A stretch of 64,000 bases of DNA, taken from contig OZ029927.1 of the NCBI GenBank assembly GCA_964023275.1, forward strand, positions 17,808,539 through 17,872,538, given 5' to 3'. This document shows, piece by piece, positions 43,640 through 54,370 of the stretch. The notes beneath the pieces are model-generated. The model did not search any database and was not told the DNA's origin. It saw nothing but the letters and a program-made list of their open reading frames with translations. Position numbers and translations under genes: made by a program. This stretch comes from Norana najaformis (taxonomy: Eukaryota > Annelida > Clitellata > Crassiclitellata > Hormogastridae). Within the stretch, counting starts at the first letter, position 1, and each line of letters begins with the position of its first letter.

Positions 43640-43880
43640 ATATTAAGGTAGCGACCTTCACTGCCGACTCTGCTATTTTTCTAAATTTTTCGGGGTGAAA
43701 TCCCTCCGACCCTGGCCCGTGTGTATGGGCACCAAGCCATTTTAGGATCTCGTTTACAGATCGTTCTAGACCGAGGTAGAAACATTCGCAAAATCTAGTA
43801 AGGGATAGGATTCGATCCTCTGTCTTCGTATATTCAGGTCGCGGACTCTTAATTAAGCAATTATCTAGTTCAGTCATGTT
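43640..43880 (-). mobile_element. SINE-1-related diverged copy
   Basis: GGGTGAAATCCCTCCGACC, TGGGCACCAAGCCATTTTAGG and a B-box complement GGATTCGATCCTCTGTC, in the SINE-1 order. Confidence 0.45.
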
Positions 43881-43889
43881 TCCCATATC

Positions 43890-44035
43890 TTCGTAATCGT
43901 AATCGTAATCTCGTGATTTCTACAGCGCTCAACGAAAGCTAAGTCGCGGGAACCAGCTTATTCACAGGCGCTCAGTCAAAACAAAATCGATAGGCAGAAG
44001 GGTCAAGATCCAGGAGTCAGGCACTATCTTCGTTT
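43890..44035 (-). mobile_element. LINE tail, family A
   Basis: TCGTAATCGTAATCGTAATC tail, TTTCTACAGCGCTCAACGAAAG, and GGAACCAGCTTATTCACAGG. The 5' side is deleted relative to 35185-35480. Confidence 0.6.
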
Positions 44036-44199
44036 AGGCATTAGATATATCCACAGTTCCACCTTATCCAGCGCCTTTATGAGGTTTAAAAGGCGCTCTA
44101 TGAATGATCAGACACATGCATATATGTCGGTAGCCTATAGTCCTTGTGTGTTTATGCTATGGAACACGCATGCCCCGGCGTAACCCAGATCGGCTTTCC

Positions 44200-45185
44200 A
44201 ACCGTTCAGTTAGGCGCGTTCTAAATTCGTCACGCGTCACTGAGCTATGATGATCAATGTGCGATTAATGAGCGTGACGATGATAGTCGGCGTTGAAACC
44301 ATGGATATGCACAGCTTTCGGTCACAAACTGCGGAACTTTAGTCTAGATAAACTTTCGATGACCCTTTTATTGGGGTGTCGGTGATGACCTTATCATCTG
44401 ATTGGCCAACGCTGTGCCTAATCGTATCATTTCGGGCTTACGGACCACTAATCGTGGAGCGTGGCGGAGTTAGGATATCACACAGGTTGCGATGTTAAAT
44501 CCGTCCAGAGAGCCTAAGAAAACTGGCTCTTACCTGTTGCTGGATATAGTAATTGGCCATTGACGTATAGTTTCAAATCGTCGCTCGCCAGGAGACCACC
44601 ATTCAGTCAGAAGCGAAGCAACTGTTGCCGTACGCGAGTCGGTCTGTGGAAAGGATTCAGCCTTGGACCGATTGACGGTAATCGATTCGGTACGCTGGAA
44701 AACGATTAAGACCGCGGCAACTTCTCAGTTGACGCCGCTACCTACACTGGAAACAACAGAAATAATCGACGACGCCCAGTCTGATAGAACGCCAGCAAAT
44801 AAGGCACACCGCCGGGCTGCGGACAGTAGGGTCCTGTGCTTGTGTAATTATATAGTAGGCTGTAGGCCGTATACGCGAGATCATGAGTCGACGCTTGACG
44901 CTTTCCCGTGCAACCGAGTCTGATCTTGTTTGCGTCTCTCGTACACCGACAGCCTGGGACATGTCCGGACTCCTGCGAATCTGTCTTCGTCCGTTCGTTT
45001 CGATGTCTCTGTCCGTTCGATTCGAGGCCTCTCCGAAGTTTTTGTCGTTTTGCAATGTTGTGCGGAGTCTAGGCTACATGCGACAAAGCTCTCTTTCGAG
45101 ATTTGCTCCTAGTGAGCTTAATTAGGAGTGGGGTATGTTGCGGGAGGGTGATCACAGTAGGCCGTCCGTTCAAGCGACAATGGCT
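44200..45185. other. Unexplained unique block with many CpG steps
   Basis: About 1 kb with base composition near 50% GC and frequent CG, unlike the AT-rich flanks. Open frames of 60-105 codons exist in several frames but none shows domain character or clean splice borders. It could be a distant promoter, a non-coding first exon or a recent insertion. Confidence 0.4.
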
Positions 45186-45196
45186 TCAGAATTTCA

Positions 45197-45222
45197 TTAA
45201 TTAATTAATTAATTAATTAATT
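45197..45222. repeat. (TTAA)n perfect palindromic run
   Basis: About six TTAA units. Confidence 0.85.
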
Positions 45223-45729
45223 GTGGGTGCGATGTTTTGAATTCTTGAGCAGCAGAAAACAAACGACGTTGAGATCTGACGGAATTTGTAGCGTTATTAT
45301 AAGCCCATGTTCTTGAGGATGATGATGACGATAATGATGATAATCATACATATTATTGTCGTTAGGGTCCATCCATATATTACGTACGCAATGAGAGGAA
45401 AGGGGGTGATCGGATTTAGGCAATTTTGCGTACGGGTGCGTATGGCGAGGGGGGTGGGTCTCGAAAATAAATTTCTAATTGTTAGTGTTTTCTTCATAAC
45501 AGTTAACGAATTTTAGCTACCAAATATCACGTTTAACAAAATAAAAAGTAGCCTACGGTAAAATAAATGTGTTATAGGTGACTTTAGCTAATTAACTTTT
45601 GTAAAGAGGGGTAGAGAAGCTTGATTGTACGTACGCATGGGAAGTGGGGTCCACAAAATGTTTGAGATGCAACAGGGGAGGGAGGTATGAAGATATAATT
45701 TTTTGCGTACGTATTATATGGATGGGCCC

Positions 45730-45934
<205 letters not shown>

Positions 45935-46162
45935 ACTGACAACCAAAAATAATTAACAAATACAATCACAGTCTGTCACATACAGTGGTGCCAATGGGCT
46001 GACCGAAAAGGAACAAGCAGTTCCGCTACGAAGGTCACCTGTTTACATCATGTTTACAACATAGGTGAGAGTATAATACTGAGTAAAACAATTAATAATC
46101 TGAAATATAACGTAATTTTTATAATCAATGTCATTGCATAAACCTAAACAAAAAACACTTAA

Positions 46163-46169
46163 CTTATTA

Positions 46170-46222
<53 letters not shown>
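46163..46222 (+). repeat. (TTA)n microsatellite
   Basis: About 19 units of TTA. Confidence 0.96.
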
Positions 46223-46224
<2 letters not shown>

Positions 46225-46587
46225 GACAATTACAAATAATATAGTACACAGGTATATGGGCAAAATGGGTTTAAACGTCTTGTAGATATTTTTGGTGATT
46301 TAAGAAAAGCTGTTTTCTTGTGCACATACATTCGTGTGCTCTGTGGGGGTCATAGGTGTGTGTGCTAATTGTGTTTACATTGCGATCAAGTGAAGTGCGT
46401 GCGTTCGTATATCTCTGTCGTATATCGTATCTTCAGCTAATGGTAGGAGTTGGAAATTTTCGCATTGAGTCTCAATTAATTATAGCCTTCGCTGGTCGGT
46501 ATGATGGCCACGTGTTTACCATATTTACATCAACGAAGAAGAACGAGAACAAGAAGAAAGAAAGAGCAGGCCTTGAGCTAGACCTGA

Positions 46588-46822
46588 GTAGGAAGCCATG
46601 GGTATGAAATGTTTACGACTTCATTTTTCTTAGCCTGAGCCTCTGATCTTCCGATCGGCACTGTACGGTCAGTGTACTCGTTATTGCTGAGTTAGCTAGG
46701 GGGCGCAAGTGGAGCCGAAATATCAGAGCAAATCCCTGCTCAGGCCGGTATTGAACCTCGACCTCTCGATTTACGACAGGCCAGCACTCTAACCACTAGA
46801 CTGACGCGTACCCCATTTATGC
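46588..46822 (-). mobile_element. SINE-3 copy, best tRNA head
   Basis: On the minus strand the head starts near 46810 with an A-box-like TCTAGTGGTTAGAGTGCTGG and a B box from the complement of ATTGAACCTCGACCTC, then a roughly 150-bp body ending at CCATGGGTATGAAATGTTT. The A/B spacing is tRNA-like. Confidence 0.68.
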
Positions 46823-47207
46823 CAGTAATATGCTATAAAGTGTCTGCCAAGGCGGTGTGGTTGGCATGAGGTCTAAAGCATTGTTTTAAAAATAAAAATG
46901 TTGCATCAACAGCAAAAGAATGGAGACAATGAAAATAAAATCTGATATTTTTCTCTTTATTATGCATCTGCTATTAGCTTGTCAGCTATTTGGGAACCGC
47001 AAATTTATACAGAATTTACAAACTTGTAGATTGCGCTATAGGTCATTGTCAGCAGTTGTAAGACAGAGTGTTGAATCTAAGTGATCTGTAATCATTCTTG
47101 TTACGCCTTCTACCACTTTGGTGACTTTCAAATATTTACATCGTAGATTTTTATATCTTAGTGGTAGTTTTAATTTTAATTGACACTTTCGCTGACGCTT
47201 TTCTCTC
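46823..47207 (+). other. RBM48 upstream region
   Basis: AT-rich, no clear TATA box or repeat; presumably holds the RBM48 promoter and 5' UTR. Confidence 0.35.
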
Positions 47208-49724
47208 ATGGAAGATACGCTTAAGAAAAAGCACCATATTCGTGATGATCTGTGCACAACTAGGCCGGCGTACAGAGAGGGAAGAAAATTGAAAGCGGTT
47301 AAGGTATTTACGGTCAGCCGATTGCGAAAAAGTAGATAAATAACATTCTAATGGATGATTATAAAATAAACCTGAGCCGACTGATTCTTTACTACTGGGC
47401 CTACAATTTATGGACTTTTTATCAGGGTCATTTGGAAACTTATTGATTAGCTGATGGGTTCTTTAACCATTATGTCTATACGTGGACAAAGAAGCACTGG
47501 TTGATCTGGTTTTGTTCATATGTTCTGTGTATAGGTATACACCGTGTGTCAGGAATCACAATATTTGCTGGTGCAAGGAGTTCCTGCAATAAATTTGAAA
47601 ACAGAACTTATGACTTTGTTTTCCTCTTATGGCGAAGTTTGTGATTATCGTGTTCTCGAAGACTATCCTGCGGAAGATTTTACAGAAGTTGTTTTGATCA
47701 AATTTACAAGAATACAGTCTGCAAGGTATTTCTGCATTTTTCCAGTAGTATGCAGTCTTATGCGATGTTACGTTTATACTTGAATTTTTCGACTATGCTC
47801 AGGGAATAGATGAGTGTGTTTTGGTTCAACCCTCATTTCTGTAGGATTAGATTTTGGTCCTTCTGTTACTAGGATGTATTTTTATTCTAAAAAAGCTATT
47901 CTAACTTGTGCCTTGGAGTGCAGAGTTATACTGTCATGTTTGATTTTCTGATTTCTGCATTCAAGAATTGGCGTCATTCATTGCGTTAATTAACTTCTGT
48001 ACTCTTAGAAATTGGATGCAGTGATATGATTGAACTGTCAAATCAACAGAAATTGGAAAAGATTCAAAAAGGCACTATATAAATGTCTGTTGACTAGACA
48101 TCGGTTGAAACTTGCTTTTCAATTCTTTCAAATGCTTGAACAAAATCATGACTCACTGGACTGAATTTAACCTACATATTATGTAATTGAACCGTAAGTT
48201 GCTGTTGTATCTTGGCATACAACCAATGTACAAGTCAAATTGTTAATTATTATTTTTATTAATCAGAGAGTTATTATTATTACTCAGATACTTACATCGT
48301 GCACCCCTTCTTCCTCTTATCTCTCTCTGTCTGCCAATACCAAACAGCACCCACTGTAGCTGCCACGCTGTCTCTCTGCCTGACTTTTGGATCTTGACCT
48401 GGAAAAGAACCCTTTTGCCTATCGATTTTGTTTTGACTGAGCACCTGTGAATAAGCTGGTCCACGCGGCGCGGCTTTCGTTGGACGCTGTAGAAATGTCG
48501 GAATTACGATTTACGAATTCACCTCAAAAGCACGGGTAGCTGGAAAAGGGCAAGTCTTCAAATGTTTGCGTAATGAAAAACAAAAAGAAAAGAGTCCCGC
48601 AAAGCTGGTGTTAGTGAACTCCATAAACGAGGGCCAGTGCGAATAGGCTCAGAAACCATGAGTCTGCATTTAGAACAATTAAAACAGCTGTATCATAGAA
48701 ATAGCACAAAAGCAAATATTTGCATTTACAGTACTGATAAATCAGCGATTATTTTTACATCATCCATTCTTACCTTGTTTCTCTCATTGTTTTCTAGAGT
48801 TGCAAAGAAATTCGTTGATGATTATAACTTTTATGGAGGAGTTCTGCACGTCTGCTATGCGCCTGAATATGAATCGGTGGATGAAACGTCGCAAAAGCTT
48901 CAGGAAAGGAAAAAATCAGTCACACGAAGAATTCGTCAACTGAGTAATAAGATATTGCATTTTAAAAATTCCCAATTTTCAATGATTGCGCTTTGCTGAA
49001 CCTGTCATAGGTGAATAATAGCTTGGCCTTAAGTAACACAAAGGAGATAAATATTTTTTTGTTACATTCATCTATGAATAGAAAAAGTGTTACTGGAGAC
49101 TGAAGGCTGTTTGGCTAATGGCAAATATTACAAAAGCAGTCCAACAGCTGGATGACCTTTTGTAATGTAATTAACTTAATGTAATCAGTCATTTAGCACC
49201 AGTAATCAACACCTTTTAAAAGAAACTGTAACCGTAAGCAAGTGGTTTTAAGTCAAGATTTCGTATTATGTTTACATCGGAACCCCTTTCATTTACTAGT
49301 TTGTATTTCAAGCAAAGATTTTACTTTATCTTTACTTGGAGTTTCGTTTAATGACATTTCAGACAAAGAGGCCGAAGAACTGCGCCGAACACAGACTGAA
49401 AAGGAAGAAACGACACCCAAAGCCAAAGACAGAACCGAAAACATTTCTACAGAAGATGGAAACAGAATGTGTTTGGCCACAGAAGCAGCAACTTCAGACT
49501 TGCCTGAGAATCCTGCGGTTATTGATCTTTCAGACTTCCTTTCAACACCTGCCGAGCCAGCCGAAACTGAGCTTTATCCACCTTTGCCAGCTCCGCCTTG
49601 TGTGATGCCACCATACTTAATTTATCCTCCTCCATGTCCACCTCAGCCCAGTGCTCCACCAGTAGTATCGCAAAGTCAAAGGCTTCCCTTTCTGCCGTAC
49701 ACGTTTGCTAACCAACCTCGGTAA
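47208..49724 (+). CDS. RBM48: RNA-binding protein 48 (minor-intron splicing factor)
   Basis: Four exons: 47208-47303, 47535-47725, 48798-48943, 49363-49724 (stop 49722-49724), in phase, 264 aa. RBM48 binds ARMC7 and is needed for U12-type intron splicing. Exon 1 ends YREGRKLKAVK, as in the vertebrate YREGRRPRAVK. The RRM (about residues 40-125) shows RNP2-like YLLVQGVP, then SSYGEV, YPAEDFTEVVLIKF (nearly identical to vertebrate) and GGVLHVCYAPEYE, followed by ESVDETSQKLQERKK. The last exon is unlike the human C-terminus: an acidic Thr/Glu segment (residues about 145-205) and a Pro-rich end (LYPPLPAPP, PPPCPPQPSAPP). The TAA stop overlaps a possible gtaaaa donor at 49721, so further exons are possible. 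Start ATG chosen as the first in frame before the conserved block. Confidence 0.93.
48290..48515 (+). mobile_element. LINE tail, family A, in RBM48 intron 2
   Basis: CCCTTCTTCCTCTTATCTCTC, GACTGAGCACCTGTGAATAAGC and TGGACGCTGTAGAAATGTCGG, then an ATTACGATTTACG tail. Confidence 0.65.
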
Positions 49725-49809
49725 AACTAGACTAATATTATTTCAGTCACAAAATTTTATTTATGTGGTTTGTTTCAAGTTGTTTATCGTTGTGCTTCCG
49801 ATTCTCTTC

Positions 49810-50470
49810 TGCTCTGTTGCGGGACGGTGGCCTATCGTTAACGTGTTTGGTCAGTGATCATGCAGTTGCGGGTTTAACTCTGTGTAACGACCCTGGGCAA
49901 GTTGTTTGCCCACACCATGCCTCTGTCAACAAGCAGAATAATTTGGTACTGGCTGTCAGGACCAAGGGGTGGACAGGTCCCACTTAAGTTATTGGTTATA
50001 TATGAGGCAGGATGACTGAAAAAGAGCTAACTGTGTTGGACCCAATAGCTGGAATCGCCTTTCCCGAGAGCTTCGGCTAATATTCCTCAGTTTGTCTCTT
50101 CCGCAGTTTCGCAAGCGCCTGAAGTCTGTATCATTTGCCAGTGGTCTCACTGGTTCGGGTCGGGAGCGCTTCTGATGAGTCTATTCTTGAAGTGGCGCTT
50201 TATAAATGTCAGATTACAATTACAATTACAACTGATGGCAGCATGAGAAGACTTGAAAAGATACAATGAGTGAAGAAACTTGTGAAATTTTATTTATGAC
50301 TTGCTTCTGAGCTGTGACTTAGTGACTAGCTAAGTCCTGCGATGCACTGGTCCCGGGTCCAGGACCTTTGGATTTGTTCATTGCCAGTTTGAGGGCCTAA
50401 GAAAAGGGGAAATTTCGCGCCTACCCAGTATCTCACTTGTGGGATATGGGATACTTTACTTGTCTACTTA
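49810..50470 (+). mobile_element. SINE-2 copy split by a LINE insertion
   Basis: The 5' part (49835-49985) has the B box GCGGGTTTAACTC, CCCTGGGCAAGTTG and GGTACTGGCTGTC. The 3' part resumes at about 50325 with TAAGTCCTGCGATGCACTGG, GGGCCTAAGAAAAGG and TGTGGGATATGGGATAC. The gap holds the LINE end at 49990-50235 and about 90 bp of other sequence. Confidence 0.65.
49990..50235 (+). mobile_element. Truncated LINE 3' end, family D, nested in SINE-2
   Basis: Reads LPQFRKRLKSVSFASGLTGS then GRERF and stop, followed by GTGGCGCTTTATAAATGTC and ATTACAATTACAATTACAA. The tail is identical in form to 9845-9950, which suggests the same source lineage. Confidence 0.72.
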
Positions 50471-51134
50471 CTGGTGCTTTTACAGGTACTAAGTTTCACA
50501 AGAAACTTGCATAGTATATAAGGAAAATTTAAAACAACTCGCCTGTTCAGAAAATACAGATATTAGGGGTTGTCCATATGGGACGTCTGCAGAAACTACC
50601 TACTTTAGACCCATTACTCCTGGTCCGCATTTGAATTACCCCGCCCAGTTTATCACCGTTGCTTCCAAACTTGACAGTGAGTGCAGAAGTGTGGATTGCA
50701 ACGGTAGGCCTACATAATTAAGGGTAGGCCTTTACACTCAAATTAGACAAATACTGATTAAACAAATAATCAGCGCTGATCCTTAGAAGGAACGGATAGA
50801 CCAATTGGACAGTCACCCACCTACATGTAAGCATAAGACACCAGAGGGGTTTAAACTACCTAGGTCAGACGTACGGACGCATGCCTATTCAAAACTCAAG
50901 CCCTAATTACATTATAGACCTACAAACTTGAGTAAGTGGCCTAGATGTTTATTAACGCAGGCGGTATTTTACTGGACGATTGCTGAGTTTTGCGTCTTTC
51001 ATTTCCGCGTCCAGGATTTGAATCTTGGTGCTAAAATGTTAAATGGTCTAACAAATAATGACGATTTGAATGTTCCGGCTTTTTGATTGTCACAGTCGTG
51101 TCCTACAGCAACTATAGTTTCAAGAGTGTTACCA

Positions 51135-51315
51135 TGCGTGGGGCACGGTAGCATATTGGAGAGAGCGCTCGGCTTGTAACGTGGAGAGTACGGGTTCGAG
51201 TCTCCTCCGAGATGGTTACTGTGTAGGGACCTTGAGCAAGTCCTTAACTCACAATTTCTCGGCGCCATCGATTGATGCTAAGTCATTAGATAGTGGCGCC
51301 TAATAAATGCAGAAC
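51135..51315 (+). mobile_element. SINE-4 (tRNA-derived, Thr-like)
   Basis: A box GGTAGCATATTGGAGAGAG, anticodon-loop-like CTTGTAA, B box GGGTTCGAGTCTCC, then a tRNA-unrelated body and a tail GTGGCGCCTAATAAATGCAG. The first 75 bp look like a tRNA, but the stems are broken, so it is not called a tRNA gene. Confidence 0.72.
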
Positions 51316-51529
51316 TAATAATGCGTTACAGCTGGGAAATGTCGTATATTATGCGCCAGGTGGCGTATGTGTGAAAGTAGGCTTGCTGTTTCTTCTGGTC
51401 TGTCAGGTAAACAGTCATAGATTTCTACTAAAACAAAGACGTTATATAAGCGGCAGTCAATGTGTACGCGGTTTTCGTTGTGACAAGTAATCAGCGATAG
51501 AATCAAACGAAAATTATGACGTAACATTG

Positions 51530-51605
51530 CTGATGTAAGTAAGTAAACAAGTAAGTAGTGCATTTGTTAACACGCCATTTGTCCATCGACTGAGCGAAGA
51601 ATCGT
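51530..51605 (-). mobile_element. Retroelement tail with (TTAC)n
   Basis: GTAAGTAAGTAAACAAGTAAG then GCATTTGTTAACACGCC and CCATCGACTGAGCG; minus-strand member of the 19985-20085 family. Confidence 0.5.
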
Positions 51606-51932
51606 AGTAACTAATGTCCGTGGCAAACTATCGGAAGTGAAATTGTTGGTTCCTTTTCACTACAGCGCTACATATTCAGGGCGATATTCCTCGTTATAAA
51701 ATGCCACGTCATGTAAAAGGATTAACGATCATCAGAAATGAATTAAGACGAGTCCAACTTTCGAACCAGTTTACTTTTCCTTCGCGCACCCGTTGGATAA
51801 AACATTAAAAGCAGACCCGACACAGCTAAACGGCTTACCCGAAAACAGAATTTACACGGAAGACCGGCCACATCTTGGAAACGATTCTTTTCCTTGCAAA
51901 GCCTCTGTACATAACATTCGTGTGATATTTAC

Positions 51933-52036
<104 letters not shown>

Positions 52037-53554
52037 TACCAAATGTAAACCAGGTGTCAATAAAAATTTGAAGCGACATTAAGAACATTAAAATACCCCT
52101 CCATACGACGTTAAGTTAAATCCAAAACGGCATAAATATCGATTCAAAAAAGAAAACAAAGCATTTTTCACATAAATACATAAATAGAAAGGCAGAAAGT
52201 TGGGCTGTTGGAGAACTTTAACTATTGCTCCTCACCGCACCGCTTGCTCAGTAGGAATCCCCAGAAATCCGCTGACAACTCTTAAATGTTGTCATTTCCA
52301 CATCAGGCCTCGGAATATTAAAGAATCTGAACCTTTACGAAGCAGTAATCGGGCATTTATATAGAGCACCCACCCAATCAAGGACCAAGATACAGCGATC
52401 TTTTACAGCAAACAATGTTCTTTCAACAGTAAGGAATATGCCTATCAGTCCGCAAGGTGTCGCTAGACGCCATGGTAGCATAATTATTAATTCTGTTTCA
52501 CACGGCGCTAGGTCAGATCTGCATATTTAGCCACGCCTTTATGTCAAACCCTTTTGTTAACCTCTTTGGCAATTGTGCAATCATGCACTGTTTACACGAG
52601 TAAGTAAGTTAAATATTAGCAAAGTCTCATAAAACTGTGACAACAAGAATAGTAGTAGACCTAGCTTATAACTAGTGGAATGAATTTTTAAAGAATTATT
52701 TATGCGGCGTTCCTTCAAATCAGATGACGTTGCATACCAGAACCGCTGCGTCTAGCGACACCTATCCAATTTTACAAGAAGAACTAAGCAAGATCTTTTG
52801 GGGCTACGACTCTAAAGTGAAGAGGACGACGCACCAGGTTTCGAATCCAAAACTAAGATCCGTGAAAGGTCGAAGAGCAGCCCTTCGACCGCTATCCTTG
52901 CCTCGGGCGAAGAAAAGATCTTAAGACGACGAGTTTATCACAAAGAAAAAAAGCTCAAATCCTGGCATCTAGCCATGCATCTTATTATATACTGTCTTCG
53001 AAAGACTGGTTAAGCTCGGGACATAATCCAAAGTCCCTTTTACCGATTATAGGCCCAAGTTATAGGCCTATATAAGCCTATGTATACTCCGCAGTTACAC
53101 AGTGACTGGAGATCAGTTGCCTATATGGACGAAGCAGTTTTAACTAAGCCCGACACGTGAAACCTTTACAGTACTGACTCCTGTACTCGTCGCCAGGGGC
53201 GCGACTGCATGACGTCATCGTTTACAATCTCCTAAGACTGTAATCGTTGGCGACAAAGATGCAGCGATATTAGGAAGTCTTCAGTGGTGATGATAATTCA
53301 GCATTTTGCACCAGCAACAGCAGCAGCAGCGACAGCAGCAGCAATTTTTTATAAGGCAGTCGTTGGAAGTTTTTTCTGAGTTCGGAGTCCACGCCTCAAA
53401 TTCCTGTCAGTGTGTTCACAAGCTTACATGGGCGTCACGTTTCAGAACATCGTTTAAGTCTTTGCTTATGAGACAGTGCTTAGACAGTTCATGACCTCTG
53501 AACCTTTTCGGAGTTGACCTCTGCAGATTCTTTGTGCTGTGAACATGGTGCAGC

Positions 53555-53865
53555 TCCGGATCACTGGTTTCTCAGTGTGCAGTTTGTGGAACCGCAGTTG
53601 TCCAAGGTTATCTAGTCTAGCTCTAATTCACTGGTCTTTTTGATGCTGATTATGGATCCATAGTCTTCAGGGGCCAGCTGATGAAGCCAGGACTTGGTCA
53701 TTGGACTTTCAGTATGCAGAACGAGGAATTAGAATTGTTCAGGGCTATCTGGTGAAACCACGAATTTAGGGTTGTCCAGGGTTATGCATCTATGACGAAG
53801 CCCCAATTCACTGGCTTCCCAGCGAGTAGGGTTGTCCAGGTTTGTCCAGTGAATCCCTGTCCCTG
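53555..53865 (+). repeat. Decayed tandem repeat, units about 70-105 bp
   Basis: CACTGG(t/c)TT recurs near 53562, 53630, 53700 (CATTGGACTTTCAGTATGCAG) and 53810, with related GTTGTCCA(a/g)GGTTAT blocks. Strongly diverged, no coding meaning. Confidence 0.5.
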
Positions 53866-54370
53866 TCTGTTCAGGGAAAAGTATATTGTTTCCACGATTG
53901 AGTCACTGCCCTCTAAGGTATTGAGGAATAAGGACTGTTCAGAGCAATATCTTTTGTATCCATGACTGAGTGACTGACTCCAAAAGTCACTGACCTCTAA
54001 ATATGGCCAATATGAAGAAATTAATTATCAAAGGTCGTTCCCTGGGTCATAGTGACGTCAGTGCAGCGTGTGTGGAGATGGCGCCAAGTCGCCTGTAACA
54101 CGTGCCACGCGTCCATATTCGTCACGTAAAGAAAAAACGTTTAGTATCCTATACTGAGCTTAAGAAAGGCGCTCGTCTACTTTAGTAGTTGATATAATAG
54201 AGCAGTTATATAGCGCCGCTATGTGCTTAGACACTTGGGGCAGGCTGTGGTTGAATGAAGAATAAAGACTGTGCTCAACAGTGCAGAGGAAACCGGCTGG
54301 AAACAAGTTCGCCTTGGACCCAGGCGCTGAGGCCGAATAGGATTCCTCCGCGTGGAGCCGCAGCACTTGC

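Noticed and set aside
44663..45125. Overlapping frames of 60-105 codons in the CpG-richer block
   Set aside because: No start context, splice borders or domain features distinguish one frame from another.
46700..46822. tRNA gene on the minus strand
   Set aside because: A and B boxes are present, but it is the head of a repeated SINE-3 unit with broken stems.
51135..51215. Functional tRNA-Thr gene
   Set aside because: Acceptor and D stems do not pair well and the sequence continues into a SINE body and tail.
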